Source of the DNA: an uncultured archaeon
Lineage (GTDB): Archaea; Thermoproteota; Nitrososphaeria; Nitrososphaerales; CALBXV01
Direction of reading: 5' to 3'
NCBI GenBank assembly: GCA_937890045.1
Contig: CALBXV010000488.1
Coordinates: 1 to 47,061, forward strand
DNA length: 47,061 bases
A program made the position numbers and the translations under genes. Under the pieces are notes generated by a model. The model made no database searches and was not told the origin of the DNA. It saw only the letters and a list, made by a program, of their open reading frames with translations. The first letter of the stretch is position 1, and every line of letters starts with the position of its first letter. This document shows positions 1 to 8,403 of the stretch, in pieces.

Positions 1-205
1 TTTGTGGTGTAACGGCAGTAATACAGTAGATATCACCTTTTGGTGGATTATCATACGAATTGTAATCTTCTCTTAAATCCCACAACTCACATTCAAAACC
101 ATCTCTCTCTAAGACAGCGGCAATGTATAATGGACCCAAAGGTGCATATGCAAATTGTTTTGCATCCATTTTAGCATCAGGGTTTACTATGATTACTTTT
201 TCCAT
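1..205 (-). CDS. B12-binding-domain radical SAM protein (N-terminal part only)
   Basis: The first 68 residues are visible; the rest lies beyond the left edge. The ATG at 205-203 overlaps the TAA of the amidinotransferase gene as TAATG, so the two are translationally coupled. The visible part starts with a beta strand (MEKVIIVNP), then PLGPLYIAAVLERDG at about residues 22-36, then a second strand (CELWDL). This pattern (PPLGLxYLAAxLExxG) is typical of the cobalamin-binding domain that opens class B radical SAM enzymes. The radical SAM core with its CxxxCxxC motif is not in view, so the catalytic half is inferred. By analogy it would do a methylation or rearrangement on a small molecule or sugar. 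Confidence 0.6.
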   Translation of the reverse strand, partial: MEKVIIVNPDAKMDAKQFAYAPLGPLYIAAVLERDGFECELWDLREDYNSYDNPPKGDIYCITAVTPQ

Positions 206-1224
206 TAATTTTCTCTCCACATATCAGTAGTTACACAATGAAATGAGCCACCAAGTGTTCTCGAATGTCTTATTCGTAATGGTAAACTATCAACATTATG
301 CTTTTTCAATAATTTATGTAACTCTACTTGACTTTCATCTACAATAACAGTATTTTCATCAATTGATAACAAATTTAACCCAATCCAAGTAGATGCGTGG
401 TTAAAATTACCATAATATCCAATATCTACACAAGGTGGACACCAAATCTTATCCCACGACTTTAAAATTTCAGGCATATTGTCATCATTCACTCTTTCTG
501 GGTTCAATAAACACAATCCTTCCCTTAAAAGTGCTATAGTTGAATCAATATGAACATAAGAATACATATTTTCAAGAACATGAACCTTATATTCATCACC
601 TAAAAAGTTTTGTAACCATTTTGCACCAAGTTTATTACCTGTGTTCGATAATAAATATAATATGTCTTTATTACACCGTAAAATGTTAGCCGCATCAAAA
701 ACGGGTTCTACATTTGTAAGTGTTAATTTAGTTAAATCTCTTCTTTGATAATTATCATCGGTTAATCTTGGTTTTGGTGCTGATACCCACCTTGCACCAT
801 CTTCCATATACTCAATAAACTGATCTCTAAATCCAAATGTCTCAAAATATCGTGAACGTAACGTCATTGGTGATTCTATAATCGTATCTCCAATTACTGT
901 AACACTATCTCTCGGACAAAATGTATAATATCCATCTGAAACCCAATCAATTGTTTGAAATATTTTATTATTTTGATTCGGTTTCATTCTACGAACTTTA
1001 ATATCAAAAAAAGATTTTAAAGATTGTACAAGAATATCTAAATCTTCTTTTGTTTCTTCTATAACTTGTTCAGGATAATAACCCTCTTTTACATCATCTA
1101 TATTATTTTTATCTGCATAATTAATCGCATGTAAATCTTTACCTTTAATTGGATTATTTGCATTTTCTACTGTACCAACGAATACTTCTCTTAACCTATC
1201 CCATTCGTTATTAACTCTTACCAT
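205..1224 (-). CDS. Amidinotransferase (glycine / inosamine-phosphate amidinotransferase family)
   Basis: 339 residues, close to bacterial StrB-type amidinotransferases (about 350). The family moves an amidino group from arginine to an amine through a Cys-amidino intermediate. The triad is visible: Asp177 in FDAANILR, His225 in HIDSTIALL, and Cys330 in GGSFHCVTTD. The N-terminal EWDRLREVFVGT is the usual family opening. Acceptors in the family include glycine and aminocyclitol phosphates. A DegT-type aminotransferase lies two genes further upstream in the same operon, so an amino-sugar or aminocyclitol acceptor that becomes guanidinylated is plausible; the glycine reaction is the alternative. 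The start at 1224 shares its base with the stop of the radical SAM gene (TAATG). Confidence 0.88.
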   Translation of the reverse strand: MVRVNNEWDRLREVFVGTVENANNPIKGKDLHAINYADKNNIDDVKEGYYPEQVIEETKEDLDILVQSLKSFFDIKVRRMKPNQNNKIFQTIDWVSDGYYTFCPRDSVTVIGDTIIESPMTLRSRYFETFGFRDQFIEYMEDGARWVSAPKPRLTDDNYQRRDLTKLTLTNVEPVFDAANILRCNKDILYLLSNTGNKLGAKWLQNFLGDEYKVHVLENMYSYVHIDSTIALLREGLCLLNPERVNDDNMPEILKSWDKIWCPPCVDIGYYGNFNHASTWIGLNLLSIDENTVIVDESQVELHKLLKKHNVDSLPLRIRHSRTLGGSFHCVTTDMWREN

Positions 1225-2369
1225 TAAAAAAATCCTTTTTCATGACCTGTTCTTATTTCATTTTCTGAATACTTGTAATAACCATCACTAACTCTAGCCG
1301 AAAACTTATTATAATCATAATATCTACATTGACTATCACATTTTCTCCAATCAATAAAATTTTTCATTTTATCAAGTAATCCCTTTTCTTCTAAAAATGA
1401 TAATCCATTATCTATCCAATTATCTACCACATAATCTTTATTTCCTAAATGTTCACAGCACCACAAAATATCGCCGTTTGAATTAACAACCACATAAAAT
1501 AAAGGTGCAAAACATTGTTTTACCATATGAGTTTGAGTTGATTGATTCCATTCATAATTTTCTATATTGGAATCAGCATTTCTAATTAATTTAGAATGCC
1601 TTTGTTTTCCAAATGTACCTTTATATGAAATTCCTTTCTTTTCACAATAATCTCTAACTTCATTTTCAACTTCTTCCCACGTATATCCTTTAGGTGGTTT
1701 TAATGTTCTATTACCTGCTCCTTCCATATCTTCTGTTCTATAACCAAAATAAACTATTCTCTGAAAATATTCATCAAATCCCATTTCTACTGCTAAATCA
1801 ACGCTAGCTTTTAAATCTTCTATTTCTGAATTATAATCATTAATTAAAACTTTATAAGTAAAAAAAGTACCATAACTTTGAAACTCACTCATTTTTTCAG
1901 AAATACTTTTCTTTACTTTTTCTAAATTACCTTTTCTTATTTGAAAATATTTTTTAGAATCTGCAGTATCAAAATCAATACCTACCCAATTTGGTCTATA
2001 TTCTTTTGTAAAATTTAAATGTCTAAATCTTGCTCCATTAGTTATCAATCCTACCTTATATCCCTTATGTAAAACATAATTTATAATTTTATCTGCATCT
2101 AAATGATCTAATGGTTCTCCACCTCCCGAAAAGGTAACATCTTTAATTCCTTCAGGTAAATTATCTATAAAATTTATCCAATCTTCAGTAGTTGCTTTAT
2201 CAGGATTATGTTCTCTAAATATTTCTGAATTACAATAATAGCAGGCTTGATGGCAAGTATTAGTTATTTGTAACTCAAGACTCAAAGGAACAGGTATTCT
2301 ACTACCATTAATAGTATCATTTAATCTTTCAAAATGATATTGCGCTTTATTAACTAATCCTTCACTCAT
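1224..2369 (-). CDS. Radical SAM protein with C-terminal SPASM-like cysteines
   Basis: 381 residues. The radical SAM cluster motif is Cys39-x3-Cys43-x2-Cys46 (TCHQACYYC), followed by SGGGEPL, the usual SAM-binding GGE segment. The C-terminal part has further cysteines (KQCFAPLF, ILWCCEH, CDSQCRYYDYN) placed as in SPASM/twitch domains that hold auxiliary 4Fe-4S clusters. The family includes peptide-modifying enzymes and alcohol dehydrogenases on aminocyclitols (BtrN type). It sits directly upstream of the amidinotransferase and overlaps the SGNH gene by 4 bases. The substrate cannot be read; with the neighbours, dehydrogenation of a sugar or cyclitol is a reasonable guess. Confidence 0.85.
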   Translation of the reverse strand: MSEGLVNKAQYHFERLNDTINGSRIPVPLSLELQITNTCHQACYYCNSEIFREHNPDKATTEDWINFIDNLPEGIKDVTFSGGGEPLDHLDADKIINYVLHKGYKVGLITNGARFRHLNFTKEYRPNWVGIDFDTADSKKYFQIRKGNLEKVKKSISEKMSEFQSYGTFFTYKVLINDYNSEIEDLKASVDLAVEMGFDEYFQRIVYFGYRTEDMEGAGNRTLKPPKGYTWEEVENEVRDYCEKKGISYKGTFGKQRHSKLIRNADSNIENYEWNQSTQTHMVKQCFAPLFYVVVNSNGDILWCCEHLGNKDYVVDNWIDNGLSFLEEKGLLDKMKNFIDWRKCDSQCRYYDYNKFSARVSDGYYKYSENEIRTGHEKGFF

Positions 2370-3238
2370 AACATTTTCTTTACATTAGGTATTAATTCGT
2401 CTACTACTTGGCTGTGTGCTAACTTACCATCATGTCTTAAATCTCTAGCTTTATCCTTATTCGGTGTTGTTATTTCTATCTTTTGTACACTTTTAATATC
2501 TAACTGTAATTCAAAATCTTGTAAATAAGACCAATGTAAAACAGGTATATCTAATGCTTTCCACATATTATTTATTGCACAAAAATTAATATAATGATCT
2601 CTATACATTTCACCATTTTCTCTCAAATATCTTGTTCTAAACCAAGTATAATCTCTATCACTAGCTACCGTATTTATATTATAATGTGTAAACTCTAAAT
2701 CTGTAGTTTTTCTATCATAATTAACATTAACATGAGCAAAACTTCTTCTAAAACTTTGAGGCCATTGATAAATTATTAAATTTGGTTTTTTCTTTCCGAG
2801 TTTTGGATATATGTTTTTAATAAACAAAACAGTATTAATATAAAGAGTATCTGGTCCAACTCCCCCTTTACCCAAATTTAAAATATCTATATCTAATGCT
2901 TGACTAAGTTGATGACACCATATATCATTTTTATGTAATCCAACTCCTTCTGTAATACTACAACCCATTACTAATATATTATCTTTATCTAAATAATCTA
3001 ATTCTTTTGCTCTATAACCCCAACTATTAAAATCATATCGCAATGTTTTTTCACTATCTGCATATTCCCAATCTGAACCAAGTTCTTCTAAATTCATTTT
3101 AAAGAATTCTTCTTTATCAGTACTATGCCATTTAATATCCCTAATACCCACTTTATTAGTATCAATTAATAAAGGAAATTGATTCCACTTAAAACCTTTA
3201 TGATCACTATTATATAATGTTAAATTACCTCGTCCCAT
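2366..3238 (-). CDS. SGNH/GDSL-like hydrolase or acyltransferase
   Basis: 290 residues. Block I is VMGCSITEG with the presumed nucleophile Ser94. A Gly/Asn segment follows (NLGKGGVGPDT), as in block II/III of SGNH enzymes, and the end has RHDGKLAH with Asp270 and His275, compatible with the catalytic Asp-x-x-His block. The first 80 residues are extra and unrecognised. SGNH enzymes remove or transfer acetyl groups on glycans and lipids, which fits a glycan cluster. No signal peptide is visible, so a cytoplasmic role is likely. It is one of three SGNH-like genes here; the sequences differ enough that a recent duplication is unlikely. Confidence 0.65.
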   Translation of the reverse strand: MGRGNLTLYNSDHKGFKWNQFPLLIDTNKVGIRDIKWHSTDKEEFFKMNLEELGSDWEYADSEKTLRYDFNSWGYRAKELDYLDKDNILVMGCSITEGVGLHKNDIWCHQLSQALDIDILNLGKGGVGPDTLYINTVLFIKNIYPKLGKKKPNLIIYQWPQSFRRSFAHVNVNYDRKTTDLEFTHYNINTVASDRDYTWFRTRYLRENGEMYRDHYINFCAINNMWKALDIPVLHWSYLQDFELQLDIKSVQKIEITTPNKDKARDLRHDGKLAHSQVVDELIPNVKKML

Positions 3239-3957
3239 TATTTATTAAAAACCTCTTTATCTGATAAGTCATAATAGTTTTCCCAACTATAAACATCTTC
3301 GTTTACTTCTGGTACTGAATCCATTAATAATATTCCTCTAGCAGCATCTTCGGGTAACATATACATATGCCATCCTATCATAGCAAAATCATCATCTCCA
3401 TAATGAACATTAACATTACGACCATCATGACTTGCAAGTTTTATCCATTCATATGCTTTTTTATCGTCAGTTAATACCATTCCACCTGCACCTATTGGTA
3501 TTCTCTTTTTAATATTAAAAGATACTATTTGTAAAGCATTATCACCAACATACATATCCTTTGTCCATCTACAAGCACCATCCCATATAGTATATGGTTT
3601 TAATTGATAAATACCTTTCCATTTCAAATCCTCAAACTCTACTTTATATCCTGCATTGATAATTGTCATTGGAACTGAAACATAAGTTCTACCAGGAATT
3701 TTTACTGTTTGAGGAAAATTTCTCATCCCATAAAACTGATCCCAATAATATTTTAAACAAAGAAACAATCCACTACTTGAACTATTTACAGCACAAGCAT
3801 ATTTACTTCCTGCAAATTTTGCTACTTTTTTCTCAAAAATATCTATAACATCAAATGGATCTGAAAATTCATATCCAGCATCTTTTAATTCAGTAAGTTC
3901 TGGACGTTCTTTACTTCCTAATTTTCCATAAGGCCAAGCTAAATACTTAACTTTCAT
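3238..3957 (-). CDS. DegT/DnrJ/EryC1/StrS-type PLP aminotransferase, short form
   Basis: The ATG at 3957 overlaps the upstream stop as ATGA, so it is preferred over an ATG 60 bases upstream; this gives 239 residues. Visible motifs are the phosphate-binding AVNSSSSGL around residues 57-64, Asp126 in IWDGACRW (the Asp that pairs with the PLP ring nitrogen), and Lys151 in SFNIKKRIPIGAGGM (Schiff-base lysine). These sugar aminotransferases convert a keto sugar nucleotide or cyclitol to the amine. Usual length is 360-400, so most of the C-terminal small domain is missing. Because the key residues are kept, a trimmed active enzyme is as likely as a degenerate one. Confidence 0.8.
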   Translation of the reverse strand: MKVKYLAWPYGKLGSKERPELTELKDAGYEFSDPFDVIDIFEKKVAKFAGSKYACAVNSSSSGLFLCLKYYWDQFYGMRNFPQTVKIPGRTYVSVPMTIINAGYKVEFEDLKWKGIYQLKPYTIWDGACRWTKDMYVGDNALQIVSFNIKKRIPIGAGGMVLTDDKKAYEWIKLASHDGRNVNVHYGDDDFAMIGWHMYMLPEDAARGILLMDSVPEVNEDVYSWENYYDLSDKEVFNK

Positions 3958-4742
3958 AAAATCTCCTCTAATGTAACTGTTGCAACTCCATGTTTCTGTA
4001 CAACTACTGTAGTACATTTCTGTGCAAACTTAATTGCTTCATATATGTTATTGGTATCTAAATAACCACGAACTAATCCTGCAATAAATGTATCCCCTGC
4101 TCCACTTACATCCCTTACAGGAACTTCTTTTACTGGATATTCTAATCCTTTATATCTACAACCTTTACTACCTAATGTAACAATAAGTTTATCTCTAAAT
4201 CCTTTATCTGATAATAACTCGTAATTCTTTTTATATTCTAACTCATTTATTTTAATATAATCTGCGTCTTTAATCCACTTACCGAGTTTCTTTTTAGTAT
4301 CCACGAATACATTTTTATTGTATTTACAAATATGTTCTATATCACTTTCTTCTAAAAATCCTTTACAATAATCTGAAATAATAATTGCATCAATTTTATC
4401 TATATTACCACCCAACCCATAAGATTTAAATTTATTATTTTTTATACCTTGTAATTTTTTTATTTCTACTCTATCACAATAATCATGTTCATCAACTCTT
4501 AATACCATTTGTCCTGAACGATTATCTACATATCGTTTTTTCACAATTGTATTTTCATTTGTAACTGTATAGATAGTCATTTCTAATGATTCTACATTGT
4601 TTACAACATTTTTTGCCATACCACCATTTGATTCTTTATGTGTTGGTTTAAAAACTGGTATAGGTGCTTCTGGACTTATTCTTTCTATGTCTCCATAAAT
4701 AAAAATATCATTACAACTATCTCCTATAACTACTACATTCAT
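3954..4742 (-). CDS. PfkB-family kinase, HldE/RfaE kinase-domain type (heptose-phosphate kinase-like)
   Basis: 262 residues. The opening VVIGDSCNDIFIYG followed by RISPEAPIPVF is the signature of the kinase domain of HldE (D-glycero-beta-D-manno-heptose-7-phosphate kinase). Near the end DVSGAGDTFIAGL (about residues 211-223) is the PfkB signature 2, with Asp217 as catalytic base. HldE domains are usually about 315 residues, so this copy is shortened in the middle, and it lacks the nucleotidyltransferase domain of full HldE. It would phosphorylate a heptose or related sugar at C1 before nucleotide activation. No GmhA, GmhB or HldE-type adenylyltransferase gene is visible here, so the pathway would need other or host genes. 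Overlaps are 4 bases on both sides. Confidence 0.85.
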   Translation of the reverse strand: MNVVVIGDSCNDIFIYGDIERISPEAPIPVFKPTHKESNGGMAKNVVNNVESLEMTIYTVTNENTIVKKRYVDNRSGQMVLRVDEHDYCDRVEIKKLQGIKNNKFKSYGLGGNIDKIDAIIISDYCKGFLEESDIEHICKYNKNVFVDTKKKLGKWIKDADYIKINELEYKKNYELLSDKGFRDKLIVTLGSKGCRYKGLEYPVKEVPVRDVSGAGDTFIAGLVRGYLDTNNIYEAIKFAQKCTTVVVQKHGVATVTLEEIL

Positions 4743-5890
4743 GATTCAATAACCTTTATATAAGCTTGTTTATCTTCTTCATTAAATTTATCTTGTGGAA
4801 AAATTCCAGGTATAATTTTATAATCTTGTGCAAATGTACTAAAAGTTGAATCTCCAAATGCAATTAAAAAATAAGAATTAGCTAATGAAAACAAATCCAC
4901 TACATTTTTTAAAACATATTGGTGGAATCCTTCAGGTGGATGTAAAGTTTTAGTACGTCTAAAATGTCTTCTCATCAATGGCGATTCGTTCATAATTGTA
5001 TCAAAATCAATAATGTCATAATTATCATAAAATATTTTCAAATTCTTTTTATTAACATCACTACTAATGTAAAATTTTTGATTGGGATTTATTTTTAACA
5101 TCTCATCCATTATATACATATATACACTATTATTCACAGCAGTATATCCCACAGGATCTCCTGAGTACTGTAAAAGTAACTTTCCATCTTTCATAGGGCT
5201 TTTTAATTGTCTTAATCTCTCCTTTACCACTTCAGAGTCATCTTTAAGAAAGTAAAGATTATCTGGTGGCTTTCCTGCAATTCCTACATTTTCTAAATTT
5301 AACAAATCTGATTCGTCAACTTCCCAATCTACAGGTTCTCCATCTCTAAATCCTTTAACATCATCTTCATCTCTAAAAACTCCCGTTGGCCACCTTCGTA
5401 TATGTAATCCTACAGTTTTTTCTGTATATTTTTTGATAAACATTTCAAGAAACTGATCTTGAAGTGTTATTAACTGAGATGGTCTAGATAATAATGCACC
5501 TGTATCTTCATCAAAATCACTAAACTCATCAATAAAATGAAATCCAAAATTAGAATAATAATCTTTACTTATATTTAATTTATAATTCTTTTTATCCGAC
5601 ATTTGTTTTAATTTTTTATAAGTAATCGGCGTAGTACCTTTATAAAATTTAGAACTAACATAATTATATTTTTCATCTCTTAACTCATCATGATGTACTC
5701 CTTTTGTATATGGAAGTTCTATATATTGTAATTCTGGCCAATAATTTTCTTCTAATAATATATTAAATTTAAAATCATTAGCTTTACATAAACCATATGC
5801 TATTTCCCAATGGAAAAGTCTATTGCACAATCCCGTATCTTCAGGACTCATAGAACCACCCCAGGGTTCTCTCCATCTTAAATTATTCAT
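4739..5890 (-). CDS. Putative fucosyltransferase-like glycosyltransferase
   Basis: 383 residues. Visible are an N-terminal glycine-rich GLCNRLFHW segment, a central VGLHIRRWPTG, FYISSDVNKKNLKIF, and a late FGDSTFSTFAQDY. The order HxRR, then a beta strand ending in SD, then a Ser-Thr-Phe-Ser stretch matches the GDP-fucose-binding pattern of the GT11/GT23/GT65 superfamily, where the HxRR arginine contacts the donor. The assignment rests on these short motifs. If right, it would transfer fucose or another GDP-sugar to a glycan. It lies between the HldE-like kinase and a 2OG oxygenase, with 4-base overlaps. Confidence 0.5.
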   Translation of the reverse strand: MNNLRWREPWGGSMSPEDTGLCNRLFHWEIAYGLCKANDFKFNILLEENYWPELQYIELPYTKGVHHDELRDEKYNYVSSKFYKGTTPITYKKLKQMSDKKNYKLNISKDYYSNFGFHFIDEFSDFDEDTGALLSRPSQLITLQDQFLEMFIKKYTEKTVGLHIRRWPTGVFRDEDDVKGFRDGEPVDWEVDESDLLNLENVGIAGKPPDNLYFLKDDSEVVKERLRQLKSPMKDGKLLLQYSGDPVGYTAVNNSVYMYIMDEMLKINPNQKFYISSDVNKKNLKIFYDNYDIIDFDTIMNESPLMRRHFRRTKTLHPPEGFHQYVLKNVVDLFSLANSYFLIAFGDSTFSTFAQDYKIIPGIFPQDKFNEEDKQAYIKVIES

Positions 5891-6543
5891 ACTATCACCG
5901 AAATATCTTTTCTATTTTTCCAAGTTGCAGGCAATTCTTCATCATTTTTAACACAGAATCCGATAAGATTATTTCTATCTTCTTTTGCAAAAGTATATGT
6001 TGGATTTACCCAATGTGGTATTCTTAATGAATGGTTAATTAACACCAATCTATTTGGATCAGGAAAAATAGAAAGTATTTCTCCACCACTTGAAACTTGT
6101 AGTTGGCCGCCCCAATCATATTTCCAAAGTTCTTTTGTTAAATATAATATGTACCCAGCCTCTCCCATATAATCATCATAATGACATCGTATGTAATCCT
6201 TACCATTATTTTTAATCTTTGTTGCTTGATGTCTAAATTGCCCTAAGGCATCTCCATTAACCTCTTTTATTATAGGTTTTATATATTCATCAAATACCCC
6301 TAATACATAATCATCAGATGCTACATCATGACTCGACCAAAAATGTGCCAAATAATCTTCGGGTGAATCAGGAAATCGTTTATCATTGGAAGTCTCCCAC
6401 AATTTATATCTACCTTCTCTGATTTGATCAATTTCTACAAAATCTTTTGCAGAATTAAATATTTCAACCATTTCACTATAAACCTCTAATGGTAAGAAAT
6501 TATCTATTATTACGTAACCATTTTTTTTGTACTCACTTAACAT
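5887..6543 (-). CDS. 2-oxoglutarate/Fe(II)-dependent oxygenase
   Basis: 218 residues. The iron facial triad is His121-x-Asp123 (RCHYDDYMG) and His177 (RIPHWV). Arg190 (EDRNNLIGF) is placed to bind 2-oxoglutarate. The strands AGYILYLTKE and GGQL in between match the prolyl-4-hydroxylase type of jelly roll. Such enzymes hydroxylate proteins, small molecules or sugars, and they are common in marine T4-like phages. In this operon a sugar or glycoprotein substrate is plausible, but nothing in the sequence identifies it. Confidence 0.82.
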   Translation of the reverse strand: MLSEYKKNGYVIIDNFLPLEVYSEMVEIFNSAKDFVEIDQIREGRYKLWETSNDKRFPDSPEDYLAHFWSSHDVASDDYVLGVFDEYIKPIIKEVNGDALGQFRHQATKIKNNGKDYIRCHYDDYMGEAGYILYLTKELWKYDWGGQLQVSSGGEILSIFPDPNRLVLINHSLRIPHWVNPTYTFAKEDRNNLIGFCVKNDEELPATWKNRKDISVIV

Positions 6544-7441
6544 GATTTTCTTTATACCATTTAATTGTTTTTTCTAATCCCTCTTTCAACGTATACTTAC
6601 ATTCCCAACCAAGTTCATTCATTATTTTAGTTGAGTCAATTTTACGAACTGGTATCATTGGTTTCATACCACCTACGTATTCTATTGGTGCATCATAGTT
6701 TTCAATTTCCATACACATTGATAATACTTCATTTACAGAATGAGCTGTATTACTTCCAATGTTCCATATAGAATAATCATCTACTTTTCTAACAATAAGT
6801 TCTAAAGCAGTAACCACATCATCTATATGAATCAAATCTCTTATTTCAGAACCATCTCCCCAAACTTTAATTGGATTGTGTTTATCTACTACTTTTCTAA
6901 TTGTAGCAGGTGTTACATGACATTTATCAAAATCCCATTTATCTCCAGGTCCAAATATATTCGCAGGTCTAACAACTATACACTGCATAGTTTTATCTAA
7001 ACGATTAGAATACATATCACATAATACTTCTGCATATCTTTTCATCCAACCAACAGGAAAATATGCAGGATATGGTTCATCAAAAATATAGTCAGTTTCT
7101 TTTACTGATCTCTCATTTGATGGTGGATAAATTGTAGAACTACTGATAAAAATGAACTTCTTAACACCACTATGATAAGAAGCATCCATTACATTAGCAT
7201 TCATAGCAACATTTGGTGTAACGTGAACCAATGGTGATTTCTCTGTATCAAAAGCGTTTGATGTATTTGCTGCACAATGAACAATTGTATCATAACCTTG
7301 TATCAAATCTTTACAAACATCAAGTGATGTTAAATCTCCATCTTTAGATGATATTCCATCTACTTCATAATTATTTTCTTTTAATAGTCTATAAAGATTA
7401 GAACCTATTAAACCTGTTACTCCTGTTATTAGTATTTTCAT
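6533..7441 (-). CDS. NAD(P)-dependent sugar epimerase/dehydratase (extended SDR), Tyr replaced
   Basis: 302 residues with GVTGLIG at the N-terminus (Rossmann GxxGxxG), IFISSSTIYP (substrate Ser/Thr), VRPANIFGPGD and the DLIHIDDV strand, all typical of extended SDRs acting on nucleotide sugars; GDP-fucose-synthase-like enzymes are the nearest by eye. The usual YxxxK is altered: aligning on Lys134 in GWMKRYAE puts Val130 where the catalytic Tyr should be, with Tyr127 three residues further upstream. The reverse complement was read directly to confirm this. It may use another acid or another reaction. It overlaps the downstream oxygenase gene by 11 bases. Confidence 0.82.
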   Translation of the reverse strand: MKILITGVTGLIGSNLYRLLKENNYEVDGISSKDGDLTSLDVCKDLIQGYDTIVHCAANTSNAFDTEKSPLVHVTPNVAMNANVMDASYHSGVKKFIFISSSTIYPPSNERSVKETDYIFDEPYPAYFPVGWMKRYAEVLCDMYSNRLDKTMQCIVVRPANIFGPGDKWDFDKCHVTPATIRKVVDKHNPIKVWGDGSEIRDLIHIDDVVTALELIVRKVDDYSIWNIGSNTAHSVNEVLSMCMEIENYDAPIEYVGGMKPMIPVRKIDSTKIMNELGWECKYTLKEGLEKTIKWYKENHVK

Positions 7442-8403
7442 AATGCTGCCCCATATGTTAAAGGAAATCCATTTCTAAAATGACTTGTATCATTATTTAT
7501 TATTATTTGATAAGCCATTATTAATTCTTTTATACCATCGTGTAAAGTATATTTAGGTAGCCAACCTGTGCTTTCTACTTTTTCATTACTTACAATGTAA
7601 TCTCTTTTGTCAGGATCCTCATAATAATCAGAATAAGTAATAGCAAAATCTGAAATATATTTTTTAATCATTTCAGCTAATTGTTGTTTATTGATATTAG
7701 CGTTTGATAATCCTACATTGAATATCTCACCTCTATGTATATCACGAAGAACAACCATCCATTCAAATACTGAAGCTACATCTCTGATATGAATATAGTT
7801 ACGAACTGCTTTTCTTTCAAAGATAGTAATATATTTATCCGTCAATGCTTTATAAACAAATTCATTAACTAATAAATCTAATCTCATTCTTGGTGATACA
7901 CCAAACACCGTAGCAAATCTAAAGATAATTGCATTACCATTTTGTAATAATATATCTTCTGCATTACATTTGGTTATTCCATAATGACTAATTGGTTGTA
8001 ATTTTTGATCTTCCGTACATATACCACTTGAACGAGTTCCATAACCACTATTTGTATTTGGAAAAATAATAGTTTGTTCTTTAGATGTATTAGTTATTAA
8101 ATCATATATCTGATTATAATTTACCTCTTCTGCTAATTGTTTATCTTTTTCACAAGCAGGAAAACCAACTATCGCAGCCAATGGTATTATCACATCTGCT
8201 TTCTGTACATACTCATTTAATTTTTTATAATCTCTAACATCTCCATATACAAATTTAAAATTAGATTTATAACATAAATCACTCAATGTTAACTGATTAT
8301 ACATCAAATTATCATATACGGTTACATCATAACCTTTATCTAATAACAAAGGAACAATTACTGAACCAAGATATCCTGCACCACCTGTAACTAATATATT
8401 CAA
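7438..8403 (-). CDS. NAD-dependent nucleotide-sugar epimerase/dehydratase (extended SDR)
   Basis: 321 residues. GGAGYLGS at 7-14 binds NAD, LAAIVGFPAC is typical of one bacterial sugar-epimerase branch, and Tyr141-x3-Lys145 (HYGITK) is the intact catalytic pair. RNYIHIRDV and a GWLPKYTLHDGI ending are usual for UDP-glucose-4-epimerase relatives. It is the only one of the four SDRs in the window with a normal YxxxK. It likely epimerises or dehydrates a nucleotide-linked hexose. The last 20 residues are an unusual tail. Overlaps of 4 bases join it to both neighbours. Confidence 0.85.
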   Translation of the reverse strand: MNILVTGGAGYLGSVIVPLLLDKGYDVTVYDNLMYNQLTLSDLCYKSNFKFVYGDVRDYKKLNEYVQKADVIIPLAAIVGFPACEKDKQLAEEVNYNQIYDLITNTSKEQTIIFPNTNSGYGTRSSGICTEDQKLQPISHYGITKCNAEDILLQNGNAIIFRFATVFGVSPRMRLDLLVNEFVYKALTDKYITIFERKAVRNYIHIRDVASVFEWMVVLRDIHRGEIFNVGLSNANINKQQLAEMIKKYISDFAITYSDYYEDPDKRDYIVSNEKVESTGWLPKYTLHDGIKELIMAYQIIINNDTSHFRNGFPLTYGAAL

